From Byssovorax sp. (GTDB lineage Bacteria > Myxococcota_A > Polyangia > Polyangiales > Polyangiaceae): 58,334 nt of DNA. The notes under the pieces were generated by a model. The model searched no databases. It saw only the letters and a program-made list of their open reading frames with translations, and had not been told where the DNA came from. Positions 47,264-57,385 of this stretch are shown here, in pieces. The stretch is taken from assembly GCA_025362495.1 (NCBI GenBank), contig JANYGI010000125.1, forward strand, positions 1-58,334. Direction: 5' to 3'. A program made the position numbers and the translations under genes. The stretch's first letter is position 1. Each line of letters begins with the position of its first letter.

Positions 47264-47468
47264 GGGGAATGCTCCTTGGTCGGGTTGGCCCCCGAGGACA
47301 GCGAGCGTCGTGCCATGCGCGCAATCGGTGCAGAGGGCCCGCAGGATCGCGCGTCACCGCGGAAATCAGGCCTCGGGGATCGATCCGTGGGCGTGGCGTT
47401 CATGCGGAGTGGGGCGCTCCTGCCCACCGCACCCGGTCGAGACGGAGAGACCGAGAGAGCGTTTGCTC

Positions 47469-47484
47469 CGGCACGAGACTGGCA
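47469..47484 (+). promoter_or_regulatory. Candidate sigma-54 (-24/-12) promoter
   Basis: CGGCACG, 4 bases, TGGCA. This matches the TGGCACG-N4-TTGCA consensus at 10 of 12 fixed positions, with the GG and GC pairs correctly spaced. It lies 40 bases upstream of the lipoprotein ATG at 47524. Confidence 0.4.
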
Positions 47485-47523
47485 TATCCTTCATGGAGTC
47501 CAACCCGAGGCCAGTCTGCAACC

Positions 47524-47922
47524 ATGCGTATCCAACAGCACCTTGTCTGGGTCGCTCTGCTCCTCGCTCCGGCGTGCGCAAGCGGTGCGGGGACGGGCGC
47601 CAATTTGACGCGCTCGCCGACGCTCGATTACCCGCCGCCCGACGCCGAGACGTCCGACGGTCAGGTCGTTGGAGCCGACCGGATGGCCCCCGAGCGCAAG
47701 CTCGCGACCAGCCCGAAGGTCGGCAATGGTGGCGTCACCCCGGCGGCGAGCCCGGCCACGTTCGAGGAGGCCAAGCCCGGTCTCCAGCCGATCGGCGAAG
47801 ACCCGCAGTGCGCCGTCCTCGGCATGAAGGAAGATGTCCGCAAGGCGCGCTGCCACTCCCCGCCGCCGCGCCCGGCCGAGCCGGCCCAGCCGCGGGCGTC
47901 CTCGCTGGCACCGGAGCGCTGA
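47524..47922 (+). CDS. Small Pro-rich lipoprotein
   Basis: 132 residues from ATG 47524. The signal ends 'LLLAPACAS' with a lipobox Cys19. The mature part is hydrophilic, Pro/Ala-rich and carries two Cys ('DPQCAVLG' and 'KARCHSPP') separated by about 14 residues. No family is recognised. A sigma-54-like element lies just upstream. It converges on the helicase gene with 19 bases between stops. Confidence 0.6.
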   Translation: MRIQQHLVWVALLLAPACASGAGTGANLTRSPTLDYPPPDAETSDGQVVGADRMAPERKLATSPKVGNGGVTPAASPATFEEAKPGLQPIGEDPQCAVLGMKEDVRKARCHSPPPRPAEPAQPRASSLAPER

Positions 47923-47941
47923 AGAGCGCTCCGGCGGAAGC

Positions 47942-50470
47942 TCAGGTCCCGATCCGGCGCAGGTGCAGCACGGGCTTCACGGCCTCGCGCGAGCGCTGGA
48001 GATCGATCGTCACCTCCAGCATCCAGTCGTTGTCTTCCTCGGGATCGAGGATGATCTGCTTGATCTCCCACGCGGTGTCACCGGTGGTGATCATGGTGTT
48101 CTTGGGGCTGCGCGCCTCGGGATCGACGCGGATGTACCCGTGCTCGGCGTGGAAGGGCAACAGCGCCTTCTCCAGCTCACCGGGCTTCCACACTGTCTCT
48201 CCGGCGGCCAGGATCTCCGCCGCGCCCTCGTAATCGCGCCCCGCGAGCGCGCGCAGGAGGCGATAAATCTCGTTGCGCACCAGCACCGTGAAGGCCTTGG
48301 TGTCGCGGACGACGTCCCACTTCTCCTCGGCGACGACGCGATCGGTGCGGACCACGATTCGATCGGGGTTCTTCATCCGGTCCCACTCGTCGAGGAGGCT
48401 GGAGTCGACCTGCCGCACGATGGCGCCGAAGTACGTGATGACGTCGCGCGTGGCCTCGTCCTTGGCCAGCTCGGGCACCGACTGCACGAGGGCCTTGTAG
48501 ACGTCGGACAGATACCGTAGCAGCAGGCCCTCGGCGCGCTGGAGATCGTACTCCTTGATGTACTCGCCGAACGATTGATACGTCTCGTACATCTCGCGCG
48601 CCACGCTCTTCGGGCGGATGTTCTCGCTGCCGACCCAGGGGTGCTTGGCGGCGAAGGCGTTGAACGTACCGTAGATGAACTCGCTGTGCGGCTTCGGATA
48701 CTCGATCTTCTCGAGCTCGATCATCCGCGCGTCGTACTCGACCCCGGCGGCCTTCATCTCCGACATCTTGAGGGTCTTGAGCCGGTCCGTCTGCTTCATC
48801 AGGATGAGGTCGGGGTTCTCGAGGATCGACTCCACCAGCGTGAGGAGCTGGAGCGGGTACTCGCCGCTCTCGGGATCGAGCATCGGTATCGTGTCGAGCA
48901 GGTAGAGCGACAGAGCGTGGTTGAGGGAGAAATCCTCCTGCAAATCCGCATGGATCTGGAGCCGCGTGCCCCCGCCCTCGGCCGGGACGCGCTCAATCAC
49001 GTTGGCCCCGAGGAGCGAGTTGTAGAGCAGCAAGCCCTGCTCGCGGTGCTTCTTCTTCTGGTGGGCGTTGTCGTGGCTGTCGCGCACCAGCTTGACCATG
49101 GCCTTGCAGCCGCCGCGGGGCCGCGAGAGCACGTTGAGGAGCATCCCGTGCGTGATCTGGAATCGCGACGCCAGCGGCTCGGGCGCCGAGGTCACGAGGC
49201 GATCGAAGGTGCTGCGATCCCACATGACGAAGCCCTTCTCGGGCGGCTTCTTGCTGACGACCTTCTTCTTCTTGCCAGTCTCGCCGGCGGCCTTGGCGTG
49301 CATCCGCAGGTTCTCGATCACGTGCTCGGGCGCCTGGACGACGACGCTCCCGCGGTCGTCGAACCCCTTGCGCCCGGCCCGCCCGCTGATCTGCTGAAAA
49401 TCGCGGACGCTGAGGATCCCGGTCTTCTCGCCGTCGTATTTGCAGAGCTTGGTGAAGAGCACCGTCCGGATCGGGATGTTGACGCCGACGCCGAGGGTGT
49501 CAGTCCCGCTGATGATCTTGAGATAGCCCTTCTGCGCCAGCTTCTCGACGAGCAGGCGATACTTGGGCAGGAGGCCGCCGTGGTGGAGGCCAATCCCGTG
49601 GCGGATGAAGCGCTGGAACTCCTTGCCATAGGGGCTGTCGAAGCGCATCCCCTCGAGAGCGAGGTTGATGGCCTTCTTCTCCTCCTTCGTGGAGTAATCG
49701 GAGCTCATCAGGTTCTGGGCCTCGTCGGCCGCGGCCCGCTGGGTGAAATTGACGAGGTAGACCGGCGTCTTCTCCTGGCGGATCAGCTCGAGCATCGTCT
49801 CGTGCAGGGCGACCTCGCGGTACTCGAAGTCGAGCGGCACGGGCCGGTCGAGCGAGCGCACCGTCACCGTCGGCCGGCCGTTGAGCCTGGTCAGGCGCGC
49901 TTCGAAGCCCGCGGTCGGGCCGATGGTCGCCGACATGAGCAGGAAGGACGCCCGCGGCATCGTCAGGAGCGGTATCTGCCAGGCGACCCCGCGCTCCTTG
50001 TCCGCGTAGTAATGAAACTCGTCCATCACCACGTAGTCCACGTCGGCGTCCGCGCCGTCGCGAAGGGCCTTGTTGGCGAGGATCTCGGCCGTGCAGCAGA
50101 TGATGAGCGCGTCCGGGTTCACCGTCGCGTCGCCGGTCATCATCCCGACGAGATCCGGCCCGAGCTCGCGCGCCAGCGAGAAGAACTTCTCGTTGACGAG
50201 GGCCTTGATCGGCGCCGTGTAATAACTCTTCTTCCCCTCGGCCACGGCGATGAAGTGGAGGAAGAGCGCGACCAGCGATTTCCCCGAGCCCGTCGGCGTG
50301 GAGAGGATCACGTTCTTGCCGCTGACGAGCTCGAGCAAGGCCTCTTCCTGGGCGGGATAGAGGGTGAGCTGCTTGTCCGCCACGTAGGCGAGGAAGCGCT
50401 CGAGGAGATCGTCGGAGGAGATCTCTCCCTCGGGCGGGGGGAGGCGTTCTGCGAGGGGTGCGCGGGCCAT
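47942..50470 (-). CDS. Ski2-like DExH-box RNA helicase
   Basis: 842 residues from ATG 50470. Motifs in order: Q-like '[14 protein letters not shown]', motif I TPTGSGKS (58-65), motif II DEFH ('[11 protein letters not shown]'), motif III 'LLMSATIG', motif IV/V '[12 protein letters not shown]' and motif VI '[16 protein letters not shown]'. The long C-terminal half resembles Ski2/Mtr4/HelY-type helicases. It would unwind RNA in processing or decay. The open frame continues upstream to 51664, but that part is antisense-frame shadow of the next gene. It starts 11 bases after the DUF1704 gene stop, so the two are probably one operon. Confidence 0.88.
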   Translation of the reverse strand: MARAPLAERLPPPEGEISSDDLLERFLAYVADKQLTLYPAQEEALLELVSGKNVILSTPTGSGKSLVALFLHFIAVAEGKKSYYTAPIKALVNEKFFSLARELGPDLVGMMTGDATVNPDALIICCTAEILANKALRDGADADVDYVVMDEFHYYADKERGVAWQIPLLTMPRASFLLMSATIGPTAGFEARLTRLNGRPTVTVRSLDRPVPLDFEYREVALHETMLELIRQEKTPVYLVNFTQRAAADEAQNLMSSDYSTKEEKKAINLALEGMRFDSPYGKEFQRFIRHGIGLHHGGLLPKYRLLVEKLAQKGYLKIISGTDTLGVGVNIPIRTVLFTKLCKYDGEKTGILSVRDFQQISGRAGRKGFDDRGSVVVQAPEHVIENLRMHAKAAGETGKKKKVVSKKPPEKGFVMWDRSTFDRLVTSAPEPLASRFQITHGMLLNVLSRPRGGCKAMVKLVRDSHDNAHQKKKHREQGLLLYNSLLGANVIERVPAEGGGTRLQIHADLQEDFSLNHALSLYLLDTIPMLDPESGEYPLQLLTLVESILENPDLILMKQTDRLKTLKMSEMKAAGVEYDARMIELEKIEYPKPHSEFIYGTFNAFAAKHPWVGSENIRPKSVAREMYETYQSFGEYIKEYDLQRAEGLLLRYLSDVYKALVQSVPELAKDEATRDVITYFGAIVRQVDSSLLDEWDRMKNPDRIVVRTDRVVAEEKWDVVRDTKAFTVLVRNEIYRLLRALAGRDYEGAAEILAAGETVWKPGELEKALLPFHAEHGYIRVDPEARSPKNTMITTGDTAWEIKQIILDPEEDNDWMLEVTIDLQRSREAVKPVLHLRRIGT

Positions 50471-50481
50471 TGGGTTCAGTC

Positions 50482-51966
50482 TCAACCGCCTAGAACTTTT
50501 GCGTAATGCTCGGTGATCGCCGTGCCTCCGAGCCTCGAAAAGAAGCTCGAATAACACATCCAGATGGCGAGGCCGCTCATGTCGTCGAAGATGGGGGGGA
50601 GGAAGGGCGGCGGCTTGACGATGCCGTCGGTGACGTGAGCATAGAGCACGGGGATGTCCTCGTGGGCGACCTTGCCGACGAAGAGGAAGGGTATCAACTG
50701 GGCCTTGTCCTGCTGGATCGCGGCGCGCATGAAGGCGTAGTTGAGGACTATCCCCTTGCAGTAACAGGCATCCTTCGTGAAGGGGGCGCCGCCGCCGAGG
50801 AGGCCGCCGCGGAAGACGCGACGTGAGTTCTGGAAGCACTCTTCCTCGTCGTAGCCCTCGGTCCGATACCACTCGAAGACATCGAGGAAGCTCGCCCCGT
50901 CCTCGGCCTTGTCGACGGCGAGGATCCGGTCGTTGAGGCGCTTGGCCCGGCGCGGGGTGCTTCGAAACGTGAAGATCTCGACCAGCGCGGCCAGGCCCTC
51001 TTGCACGGCGGTGGTGCGCGGAGGGCCCTTTGCCAGCCAGCGCGCCACGGGCTGGGCCTGGCCGTTGAGGCTCGTGGCGACATGGACCCAGCCCTCGTGG
51101 GCTTCGAGGATGTCGATGTCGCTGCGCGAGAACATCGCCCCGCTGCGGATCTTCACGTAGTCGCTGCCGGCGGCGGCGTCGGCGAGCAGCGTGTCGTCGA
51201 CCTGCACGTGGATGGCCTGGTTGCCGAAGAACCTGTCGAAGCGCGCGTTGAGCTCGACCACGGCCATCGGCGCGGTGATGTCGCGCGGGTGGGGCGGCCC
51301 GAGGCGCTCGCCGCCCACCGCGGTGAGAAGATCGTAGAGGACGAAGCCCATGTCGCGGACGCTGGTGCGGCCGTCGGGGAATTTGTCCTTGGTCGAGCCG
51401 TAGAGCGTCTTCGAGTAGGTGTGAAACTCTTGAGTCCCCCGGGCCATGAGCATCCGCACCACGTCGCGGTACTCGGCCGCGGTGGCGTGGAGGATCTTGC
51501 CGAGGCGATCGTTCTTGCCGAGCTCGCGCTCGGCGTCGCGGAGGATCTCGTCGATCTCGCGGATCTTGGCCTCGGGGTCGAAGCCGAGATCGCCCGAGTA
51601 CGTGACGCGCGGGAGCTCGCGCCGCTGCTCGCGGAGGAACTGCTCCTCGACCTCGGACTCCCACCGCAGCGACTGGAGGATGCGGATCGGGCGCTGCGCT
51701 TCGAGGACGCGCTGGCCGAGGCGGGCGAGGATTTCCTTGTAGGAGCGCCAGGGCCCGCCGCCGGGCGACGAGGGCGAGGGCGACGCGGGCGGCGAGGAGA
51801 TCGGGATCGGTTCGTCGCGGAGCGAGAGCGCCTCGAGCGGCGCCGTGGCCCCGCGCGGCGGGCTCGGATCGACGGCGCCGACGGGTTCGTCGGCCGCGGG
51901 ATCGGGCGATCCTCCGGGCGTCGGGGCCTCGTTCAGGTCGCGAACCTCACCTTTCTGAGCCATCAC
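50482..51966 (-). CDS. MATCAP/DUF1704 (QEGLA-motif) metallopeptidase-family protein
   Basis: 494 residues. The first 75 residues are Pro/Ser/Ala-rich and disordered. The DUF1704 (KIAA0895/MATCAP-type) domain follows from about 75. It has the zinc-binding HExxxH motif HEGWVH at 290-295 ('[18 protein letters not shown]') and the QEGLA motif at 322-326 ('[16 protein letters not shown]'), whose Glu is likely the third ligand. Vertebrate MATCAP removes the terminal tyrosine of tubulin. Bacterial members are called 'flavohemoglobin expression-modulating QEGLA motif' proteins and their substrate is unknown. It lies directly upstream of the Ski2-like helicase. Confidence 0.87.
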   Translation of the reverse strand: MMAQKGEVRDLNEAPTPGGSPDPAADEPVGAVDPSPPRGATAPLEALSLRDEPIPISSPPASPSPSSPGGGPWRSYKEILARLGQRVLEAQRPIRILQSLRWESEVEEQFLREQRRELPRVTYSGDLGFDPEAKIREIDEILRDAERELGKNDRLGKILHATAAEYRDVVRMLMARGTQEFHTYSKTLYGSTKDKFPDGRTSVRDMGFVLYDLLTAVGGERLGPPHPRDITAPMAVVELNARFDRFFGNQAIHVQVDDTLLADAAAGSDYVKIRSGAMFSRSDIDILEAHEGWVHVATSLNGQAQPVARWLAKGPPRTTAVQEGLAALVEIFTFRSTPRRAKRLNDRILAVDKAEDGASFLDVFEWYRTEGYDEEECFQNSRRVFRGGLLGGGAPFTKDACYCKGIVLNYAFMRAAIQQDKAQLIPFLFVGKVAHEDIPVLYAHVTDGIVKPPPFLPPIFDDMSGLAIWMCYSSFFSRLGGTAITEHYAKVLGG

Positions 51967-52059
51967 GGTGGACTATTGCACCGCGTCGCGCGCTGAATCA
52001 ATGCGCGATCAGTAGATCGCCTCGCCTCGCCGCGCCGAGGCGCTGTACGCTCGGCGCGC

Positions 52060-53739
52060 GTGGCTCGGCTCGAGAAAGACTCGTTGATCGGCGGCCGCTA
52101 TCGCGTAGTTCGCCTGCTCGGCGCCGGGGGCATGGGGTCCGTCTACGAGGCGATCGACGCCTCCACGGGCGCGCGCGTCGCGGTGAAGGTCATCACCGCC
52201 GAGGCCGCCGCGAGCGAGGTGCTGATGAGCCGCTTCGCGCGCGAGGCCGAGGCGGCGGCGGCGATCGACACGCCGCACATCGTCCGCGTGCTCGGATCGG
52301 GGCGCGACGAGGAGCGCCGCCTCCCGTTCCTGGTGATGGAGTACCTCGACGGCGAGGATTTGCACCAGCTGATCAAGCGGCTCGGCGCGCTCTCGCCCGA
52401 GCTCGCGCTCCGCATCGCGGCGCAGGCGTGCCTCGGCCTGCAGAAGGCCCATGAGGCCCGGATCGTCCACCGCGACATCAAGCCCGCGAACTTCTTCCTC
52501 GCGCAGACGGCGGACGGGGAGCGCGTGGTCAAGCTGCTCGACTTCGGCGTGGCGAAGATCAAAGCCGATCCGACGACGAGCAGCGCCGAGGCCGCGGAGC
52601 TGACGCGCACGGGGAGCATGCTCGGCTCGCCGCTCTACATGTCGCCCGAGCAAGCGCGCGGCCGCCGCGATCTCGATCACCGCTCCGACATCTGGTCGTT
52701 CGGCGTCGTGCTCTACGCGTCGCTCTGCGGCCACACGCCGCAGCGGGACACCGATCTGCTGGGCGAGCTCTTGATCCTGATCTGCACCGAGGCCCCCGAG
52801 CCGCTCCAGGTCGCGGCGCCCTGGGTCGCGCCCGAGCTCGCGTCGCTCGTGCACCGCGCGCTGCGCTTCGATCCGGCCGAGCGCTTCCAGTCGGCGGGCG
52901 AGATGCGCGCGGCGATCACCGCGCTCCTCGCCGGCGACACGCGGATCCACGAGCAGATGCTGCGTCCCCTCGGCGACGGCGAGCGCGCCGCGACGGCCGA
53001 GCTCGTCACCGAGAGCCTCCACGACGCGCCCGCGCCGCGCCGCACGCCCGGGAGCTCGATCGCCGAGACCAGGGCCACCGGGGCCGAAGGCGGGCGCGCG
53101 ACGACCGGCGCCGAGGGGCCGTCTGCGCTCGTTCTACCCTTGCAATCAGGGGCGATCGACGCGCCGGCCGCCACCGGGATGGTCACGTCGGGCGGCGCCT
53201 TCGGGACGACGGTGGGCCGCTCGCTCGACGGCGCGCCGGTGTCGACGACCGCCGTTGCCGCGGCGCGATCGATGGCGCCGCTCTTTGCGGTGATGGGCGG
53301 CGCGGCGCTGCTGATCGTCGGCGCGGCTGCGGCGTACGCGCTCGTGCGGCCCGTGCCGGTCGCGCCGCCGATCGCCCAAGCGCTCGCGCCCACGCCGAGC
53401 GCAGCGCCCGAGAAGACACGCACCGTGCGGCTCGTGGTCATCCCGGAAGGCGCGACGGTCGAGGTCGACGCGGCGCCGATCACCGCGAAGGACGGCCTCG
53501 TCGAGATCCACGGCGCGCTCGGCAGCGTCCACGCGGTGCACGTGAAGGCCGGCGATGACGAGGCCACGACGAACGTCGTCGTCACCGAGGACGGCGCGCT
53601 CCCGCCGAAGATCGAGCTGCGCCCCGCCGCGACGAAGACCGCGCCGGTGAAGACGGCGCCGACGCTGAAGGGCACGCTCCCGATCCCGAAATCGAGCGGC
53701 GCGTCCCCGCCGCCGTCGGATTTCCGGACCGGTCGGTGA
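52060..53739 (+). CDS. Membrane Ser/Thr protein kinase with outer PEGA-like domain
   Basis: 559 residues from GTG 52060. The Hanks-type kinase (14-290) is complete: 'LLGAGGMGSVYEA', Lys43, 'HRDIKPANFF', 'LLDFGVAKI' and 'GSPLYMSPEQARG'. After a linker of about 110 residues, a membrane helix ('MAPLFAVMGGAALLIVGAAAA', split; about 406-430) leads to an extracytoplasmic PEGA-like domain ('VRLVVIPEGATVEVDAAPI', about 460-530). The TGA stop overlaps the GTG of the TonB receptor gene (GTGA), so kinase and receptor are translationally coupled. Confidence 0.9.
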   Translation: MARLEKDSLIGGRYRVVRLLGAGGMGSVYEAIDASTGARVAVKVITAEAAASEVLMSRFAREAEAAAAIDTPHIVRVLGSGRDEERRLPFLVMEYLDGEDLHQLIKRLGALSPELALRIAAQACLGLQKAHEARIVHRDIKPANFFLAQTADGERVVKLLDFGVAKIKADPTTSSAEAAELTRTGSMLGSPLYMSPEQARGRRDLDHRSDIWSFGVVLYASLCGHTPQRDTDLLGELLILICTEAPEPLQVAAPWVAPELASLVHRALRFDPAERFQSAGEMRAAITALLAGDTRIHEQMLRPLGDGERAATAELVTESLHDAPAPRRTPGSSIAETRATGAEGGRATTGAEGPSALVLPLQSGAIDAPAATGMVTSGGAFGTTVGRSLDGAPVSTTAVAAARSMAPLFAVMGGAALLIVGAAAAYALVRPVPVAPPIAQALAPTPSAAPEKTRTVRLVVIPEGATVEVDAAPITAKDGLVEIHGALGSVHAVHVKAGDDEATTNVVVTEDGALPPKIELRPAATKTAPVKTAPTLKGTLPIPKSSGASPPPSDFRTGR

Positions 53740-56660
53740 GCGTGAAGCGACCCCGCCGTCACCTCGGGAGCGGCGCGCTTCTGGTCGCGCTGCTCGCGCT
53801 GGCGATCGCCCCGGCGGCGCGCGCCGATGGCCTCGCCGACGAGGCCGAGCTGCACTTCCAGCGCGGCGCCGAGCTCTACCGGCGCGGCGACTATGCGACG
53901 GCGCTCGAGCACCTGATGCTCTCGAACCGCCTCGTCCCCAACCGCAACGTCATCTACAACATCGCGCGCACGTTCGAGCAGCTCCGGCGCTTCGCCGACG
54001 CGCACCGCTACTACATCGACGCGCTCGCCGGCGAGACCGACGCCCGCGCGATCAGCGAGGCCACCGCGGCCATCGCCCGGATCGCGCCCGAGGTCGCCGT
54101 CCTCCGCGTCGTCACCGATCCCCCGGGCGCCACGATCTACATCGATCGAAAAGACCTGGGATCACGGGGGATCGCGCCGCGCCCGCTCGCCGTCGCGCCG
54201 GGATCGTACCGGGTGATCGCCGAGCGCGACGGCTACGATCCGGTAACCTCCGAGGTCGTCGAGACGCGCCTCGGCGCCGAGGTCACCGTCAAGCTCGAGC
54301 TGCGGCGGATCGTGGGCACGGTCCACGTCGACGTCGAGGGCGGCGGGGCGGCGGCCGTGCACGTCGACGATCCCGCGGCGCCGGCGGTGTGCTCGGCGCC
54401 CTGCGACGTCGACCTCGCGCCGGGGCGCCACGAGCTCCACTTCACGCGCGACGGCTTCCAGACGGCCACGCGATCGCTGGTGATCGTTGCACGTCAAACG
54501 ATCAAGGCGACCGCGACGCTGAGCCCGCTCACCGGATCGATCCTGGTGAGCACCGACGAGCGCGGCGCGCTGGTGACGGTCGACGGCCGCTCGGTCGGCT
54601 TCACGCCCACGGTGATCCAGGGCGTCCCGGCGGGGACGCGCAAGGTGCGGATCGTCCTCCGCGGCTACGCGCCGCTCGATCTCGAGCCGAACGTCGTCGT
54701 CGGTCAGCAGACGGCGCTGGAGAACCTCGAGCTCCGGCCGCTGCGCGAGGTCACCGCGGTGTCGCGCTACGCCGAGAAGGTCGACGACGCGCCGAGCTCC
54801 GTCAGCATCCTCGACGGGCAAGAGCTGCGCGCCTTCGGCTACCCGACGATCGCCGAGTCGCTGAAGGGCCTGCGCGGCGTGTCGATCTCCAGCGATCGCG
54901 TCTACGCCTCGGCGGGCATCCGGGGCGTCGGCCTGCCCAACGACTACGGCAACCGCTTCCTCGTGCTCTCCGACGGGCAGGCGCTCAACGACAACCTGCT
55001 CAACAGCTCGTACATCGGCTCGGACGGGCGGGTCGATCTCCACGACGTCGATCGGATCGAGATCGTGCGCGGCCCCGGCTCGCTGCTCTACGGCACCGGC
55101 GCCTTCTCGGGCGTCGTCAACCTGGTGACTCGACCGCGCGACGAGCCGAACAGCGTGCAGGCGGGCGTGGGCTCGTACGACGACTCGGTCCTGCACGCGC
55201 GCGCCGGCTTTCACTACAACCTCACGCCCACCGCGGGCGTCTGGGCGAGCGCCTCGGCCGCGCACTCCGAGGGCGTGACGATCGATCTGCCCATCGACGA
55301 TTCGAACGGCCACACGCACCTGAAGACGGTGCGCTCCGTCGACGCGTTCAACAGCGGAGGCACCGCGGGCCGCTTCTGGGTCGGCGCGCTCACCGGGCAG
55401 TGGTTCTATCACCGGCGCGAAGAGGTCAGCCCCGTCGGCGCCTACGGGACGACCGTCGACGATCCGCGCACGCACTTCACCGACACGCGGATGATGGCCG
55501 AGCTCCGCTTCGAGCCGCACCTCACCGACACGGTGCAGCTGATGACGCGGGCCCACGCCAACCGCTACCTCTACAAGGGCAACTACCGCTTCGACGAGAG
55601 CGAGAACCACGAGGACTTCGCGGGCACGTGGTTCGGCGGCGAGGCGCGGATCATCTACACGCCGGGGCCCCGGCTGCGGGTCACGGCCGGCGGCGAGGGC
55701 CAGGTCCACCCCGAGGCGACGCTGCTCGGGCGCAACGTCGCCGACGCCGGGGCGACGAAGCCGTACCTCGACGAGCACCAGCCCTACAGCTTCGGCGCCG
55801 GCTACGCGATCGTCGAGGCCGCGCCCGTCCCGTGGCTGCGGATCTCCGGCGGCGCGCGCGTCGATGTCTACTCGACGTTCGGTCCGATCGTGGTCCCGCG
55901 CGCGGCGGTGATCCTCAAGCCCAACGCCGGCGGCGCGCTCAAGATCATGGGCGGCCGCGCCTTCCGCGCGCCCAGCATCTACGAGCAGGTCTACAACGAC
56001 GGCGGGCTCAGCCAGGCGCGCGCTGTCGATCCCGCGCGCGGCCTGACGATCGGGCCCGAGTCGATCTACTCGGGCGAGATCGAGTACACGCAGCGCTTCC
56101 GCGAGGACTGGCTCGGCCTCGTCGCCGGGCACGCGAGCTACCTCCAGGGGATCATCGACTCGCTGCCCGATGATCCAGCCCACCCTGAATCCAAGGTGAT
56201 CCGCTACGTCAACAGCCCTCCGGCGATCGCCATCGGCGGCGACGTCGAGCTGCGGCGCGAGTGGCGGCGCGGGTGGATGCTCGCGGCGATGTACGGATAC
56301 CAGCGGGCGCAGATCATCTCGGGCGTCGGCAACACGCGGCTGCCCAACGCGCCCGAGCACCTCGCGTCGTTTCGCGGCGTGGTGCCGGTGGTGCGCGAGC
56401 TGGCGTCGCTCGGGCTCCGCGTGCGCCTCGAGGCCCCGCGGCGCATTCAGCAGGGCAGCGACGCGACGACGCCCACCGCGGCGGTGCTCGACGTGACGCT
56501 CTCGGGCAACATCCGCGACCACGGGCTTCGCTACGTGATCGGCGTCTACAACCTCACCGACTGGCGTTACGAGACGCCGGTGACGGAGACGTTCGCGAGC
56601 CGCTCGATGCCCCAGAACGGGCGCACGTTTCTCATCGATCTGCTCGCCACGTTCCCGTGA
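53736..56660 (+). CDS. TonB-dependent receptor with N-terminal TPR and PEGA domains
   Basis: 974 residues from GTG 53736. Signal peptide 1-30; TPR-like helices about 37-110 ('FQRGAELYRRGDYATALEHL'). Three PEGA-like domains lie at about 123-190, 195-262 and 265-335 ('PPGATIYIDRKDLG', 'APGRHELHFTRDGFQ', 'VTVDGRSVGFTP'). The plug domain is about 345-460 ('VDRIEIVRGPGSLLYGTGAFSGVVNL') and the outer-membrane barrel runs to the C-terminus, ending in an aromatic Phe-Pro. The TPR-PEGA front end replaces the usual signalling domain or sits in addition to the plug, in the periplasm. Codons 249-256 (VIVARQTI) coincide with a 22-bp palindromic element. It is coupled to the upstream kinase by a 4-base overlap. 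Confidence 0.88.
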   Translation: MSVKRPRRHLGSGALLVALLALAIAPAARADGLADEAELHFQRGAELYRRGDYATALEHLMLSNRLVPNRNVIYNIARTFEQLRRFADAHRYYIDALAGETDARAISEATAAIARIAPEVAVLRVVTDPPGATIYIDRKDLGSRGIAPRPLAVAPGSYRVIAERDGYDPVTSEVVETRLGAEVTVKLELRRIVGTVHVDVEGGGAAAVHVDDPAAPAVCSAPCDVDLAPGRHELHFTRDGFQTATRSLVIVARQTIKATATLSPLTGSILVSTDERGALVTVDGRSVGFTPTVIQGVPAGTRKVRIVLRGYAPLDLEPNVVVGQQTALENLELRPLREVTAVSRYAEKVDDAPSSVSILDGQELRAFGYPTIAESLKGLRGVSISSDRVYASAGIRGVGLPNDYGNRFLVLSDGQALNDNLLNSSYIGSDGRVDLHDVDRIEIVRGPGSLLYGTGAFSGVVNLVTRPRDEPNSVQAGVGSYDDSVLHARAGFHYNLTPTAGVWASASAAHSEGVTIDLPIDDSNGHTHLKTVRSVDAFNSGGTAGRFWVGALTGQWFYHRREEVSPVGAYGTTVDDPRTHFTDTRMMAELRFEPHLTDTVQLMTRAHANRYLYKGNYRFDESENHEDFAGTWFGGEARIIYTPGPRLRVTAGGEGQVHPEATLLGRNVADAGATKPYLDEHQPYSFGAGYAIVEAAPVPWLRISGGARVDVYSTFGPIVVPRAAVILKPNAGGALKIMGGRAFRAPSIYEQVYNDGGLSQARAVDPARGLTIGPESIYSGEIEYTQRFREDWLGLVAGHASYLQGIIDSLPDDPAHPESKVIRYVNSPPAIAIGGDVELRREWRRGWMLAAMYGYQRAQIISGVGNTRLPNAPEHLASFRGVVPVVRELASLGLRVRLEAPRRIQQGSDATTPTAAVLDVTLSGNIRDHGLRYVIGVYNLTDWRYETPVTETFASRSMPQNGRTFLIDLLATFP
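54482..54503. repeat. 22-bp palindromic repeat element, copy C (inside a gene)
   Basis: GATCGTTGCA, central CG, TCAAACGATC. It matches copy B (24700-24721) at 20 of 22 positions. It lies in frame within the TonB receptor gene at the end of the second PEGA-like domain and codes for IVARQTI without disturbing the frame. Confidence 0.75.
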
Positions 56661-56701
56661 TGATCACGATCACGATCGCGCTCATGTGAGGCGGACGCGC
56701 G

Positions 56702-57340
56702 TCAGCGGCGGAGGCCGCGCATCTGCAGGTCGAGCGCGCCGCGCAGGCTGACGGCGATGGGGTGCTCGAGCGAGTTGAGCCCCGCGATCCAGGTGATGAG
56801 GACGCCGAAGTAGAGCGAGAAGATGTTGCTCGCGGCCTGGATCGCATCGATCCCGACGGCGACCTCGCCGCGCTCCTGCCGCGTGACGACGAGCTGCGCG
56901 ATCCGCGAGACGGCGATCATCGTCAGCTCGAGGACGGCGATCCCATTCGGCCCGCGCGCGGCGGGGAAGTGCTGCACAAAGGCCGCGGCGAGCTCGGGGT
57001 GGGCGCCGTACATCGCGAACAGGCCGTCGAAGAGGTGCATGAGCTGATCGACGAGCGGCGCGTCGACGGGCATTGTCGCGAAGCGCTCGTTGGTGACCGC
57101 AGCGAGGGCGTCGTGCATGACGAGGCAGAGCAGATCGCGCTTGTCCTCGGCGTAGAGGAACAGCGTGCCTACCGCCACGTCGGCGCGCTCGGCCACCTCG
57201 CGGGTCGTCGTCTCGTCGTAGCCGACCGTGGTGAACAGCTCCCACCCGGCGCGCTGGATGCGCTCGCGCTTGTCGACCTGGTTTTGCGCGCGTCGGCCGA
57301 GACGCGTCGGTGCGGCTCTCTTCTTGAGGCGTGCGTTCAT
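56702..57340 (-). CDS. TetR-family transcriptional regulator
   Basis: About 212 residues from ATG 57340 (MNARLKKR); ATG 57355 and ATG 57394 are also in frame. The helix-turn-helix is clear: 'RIQRAGWELFTTVGYDETTT' then 'REVAERADVAVGTLFLY'. The C-terminal ligand/dimer domain is hydrophobic and variable. It is divergent from the Coq4-like gene; a 38-bp palindrome between them (57393-57430) is the likely operator and overlaps the promoter, so it probably represses that gene and perhaps itself. Confidence 0.9.
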   Translation of the reverse strand: MNARLKKRAAPTRLGRRAQNQVDKRERIQRAGWELFTTVGYDETTTREVAERADVAVGTLFLYAEDKRDLLCLVMHDALAAVTNERFATMPVDAPLVDQLMHLFDGLFAMYGAHPELAAAFVQHFPAARGPNGIAVLELTMIAVSRIAQLVVTRQERGEVAVGIDAIQAASNIFSLYFGVLITWIAGLNSLEHPIAVSLRGALDLQMRGLRR

Positions 57341-57385
57341 GCGTGCGGCCACCATGCCGGCCCCGGCGAGGGGGGTCAACGCACC

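Noticed and set aside
50471-51664. N-terminal extension of the helicase frame
   Set aside because: It overlaps the conserved DUF1704 gene and has shadow-like composition; the helicase domain starts at ATG 50470.
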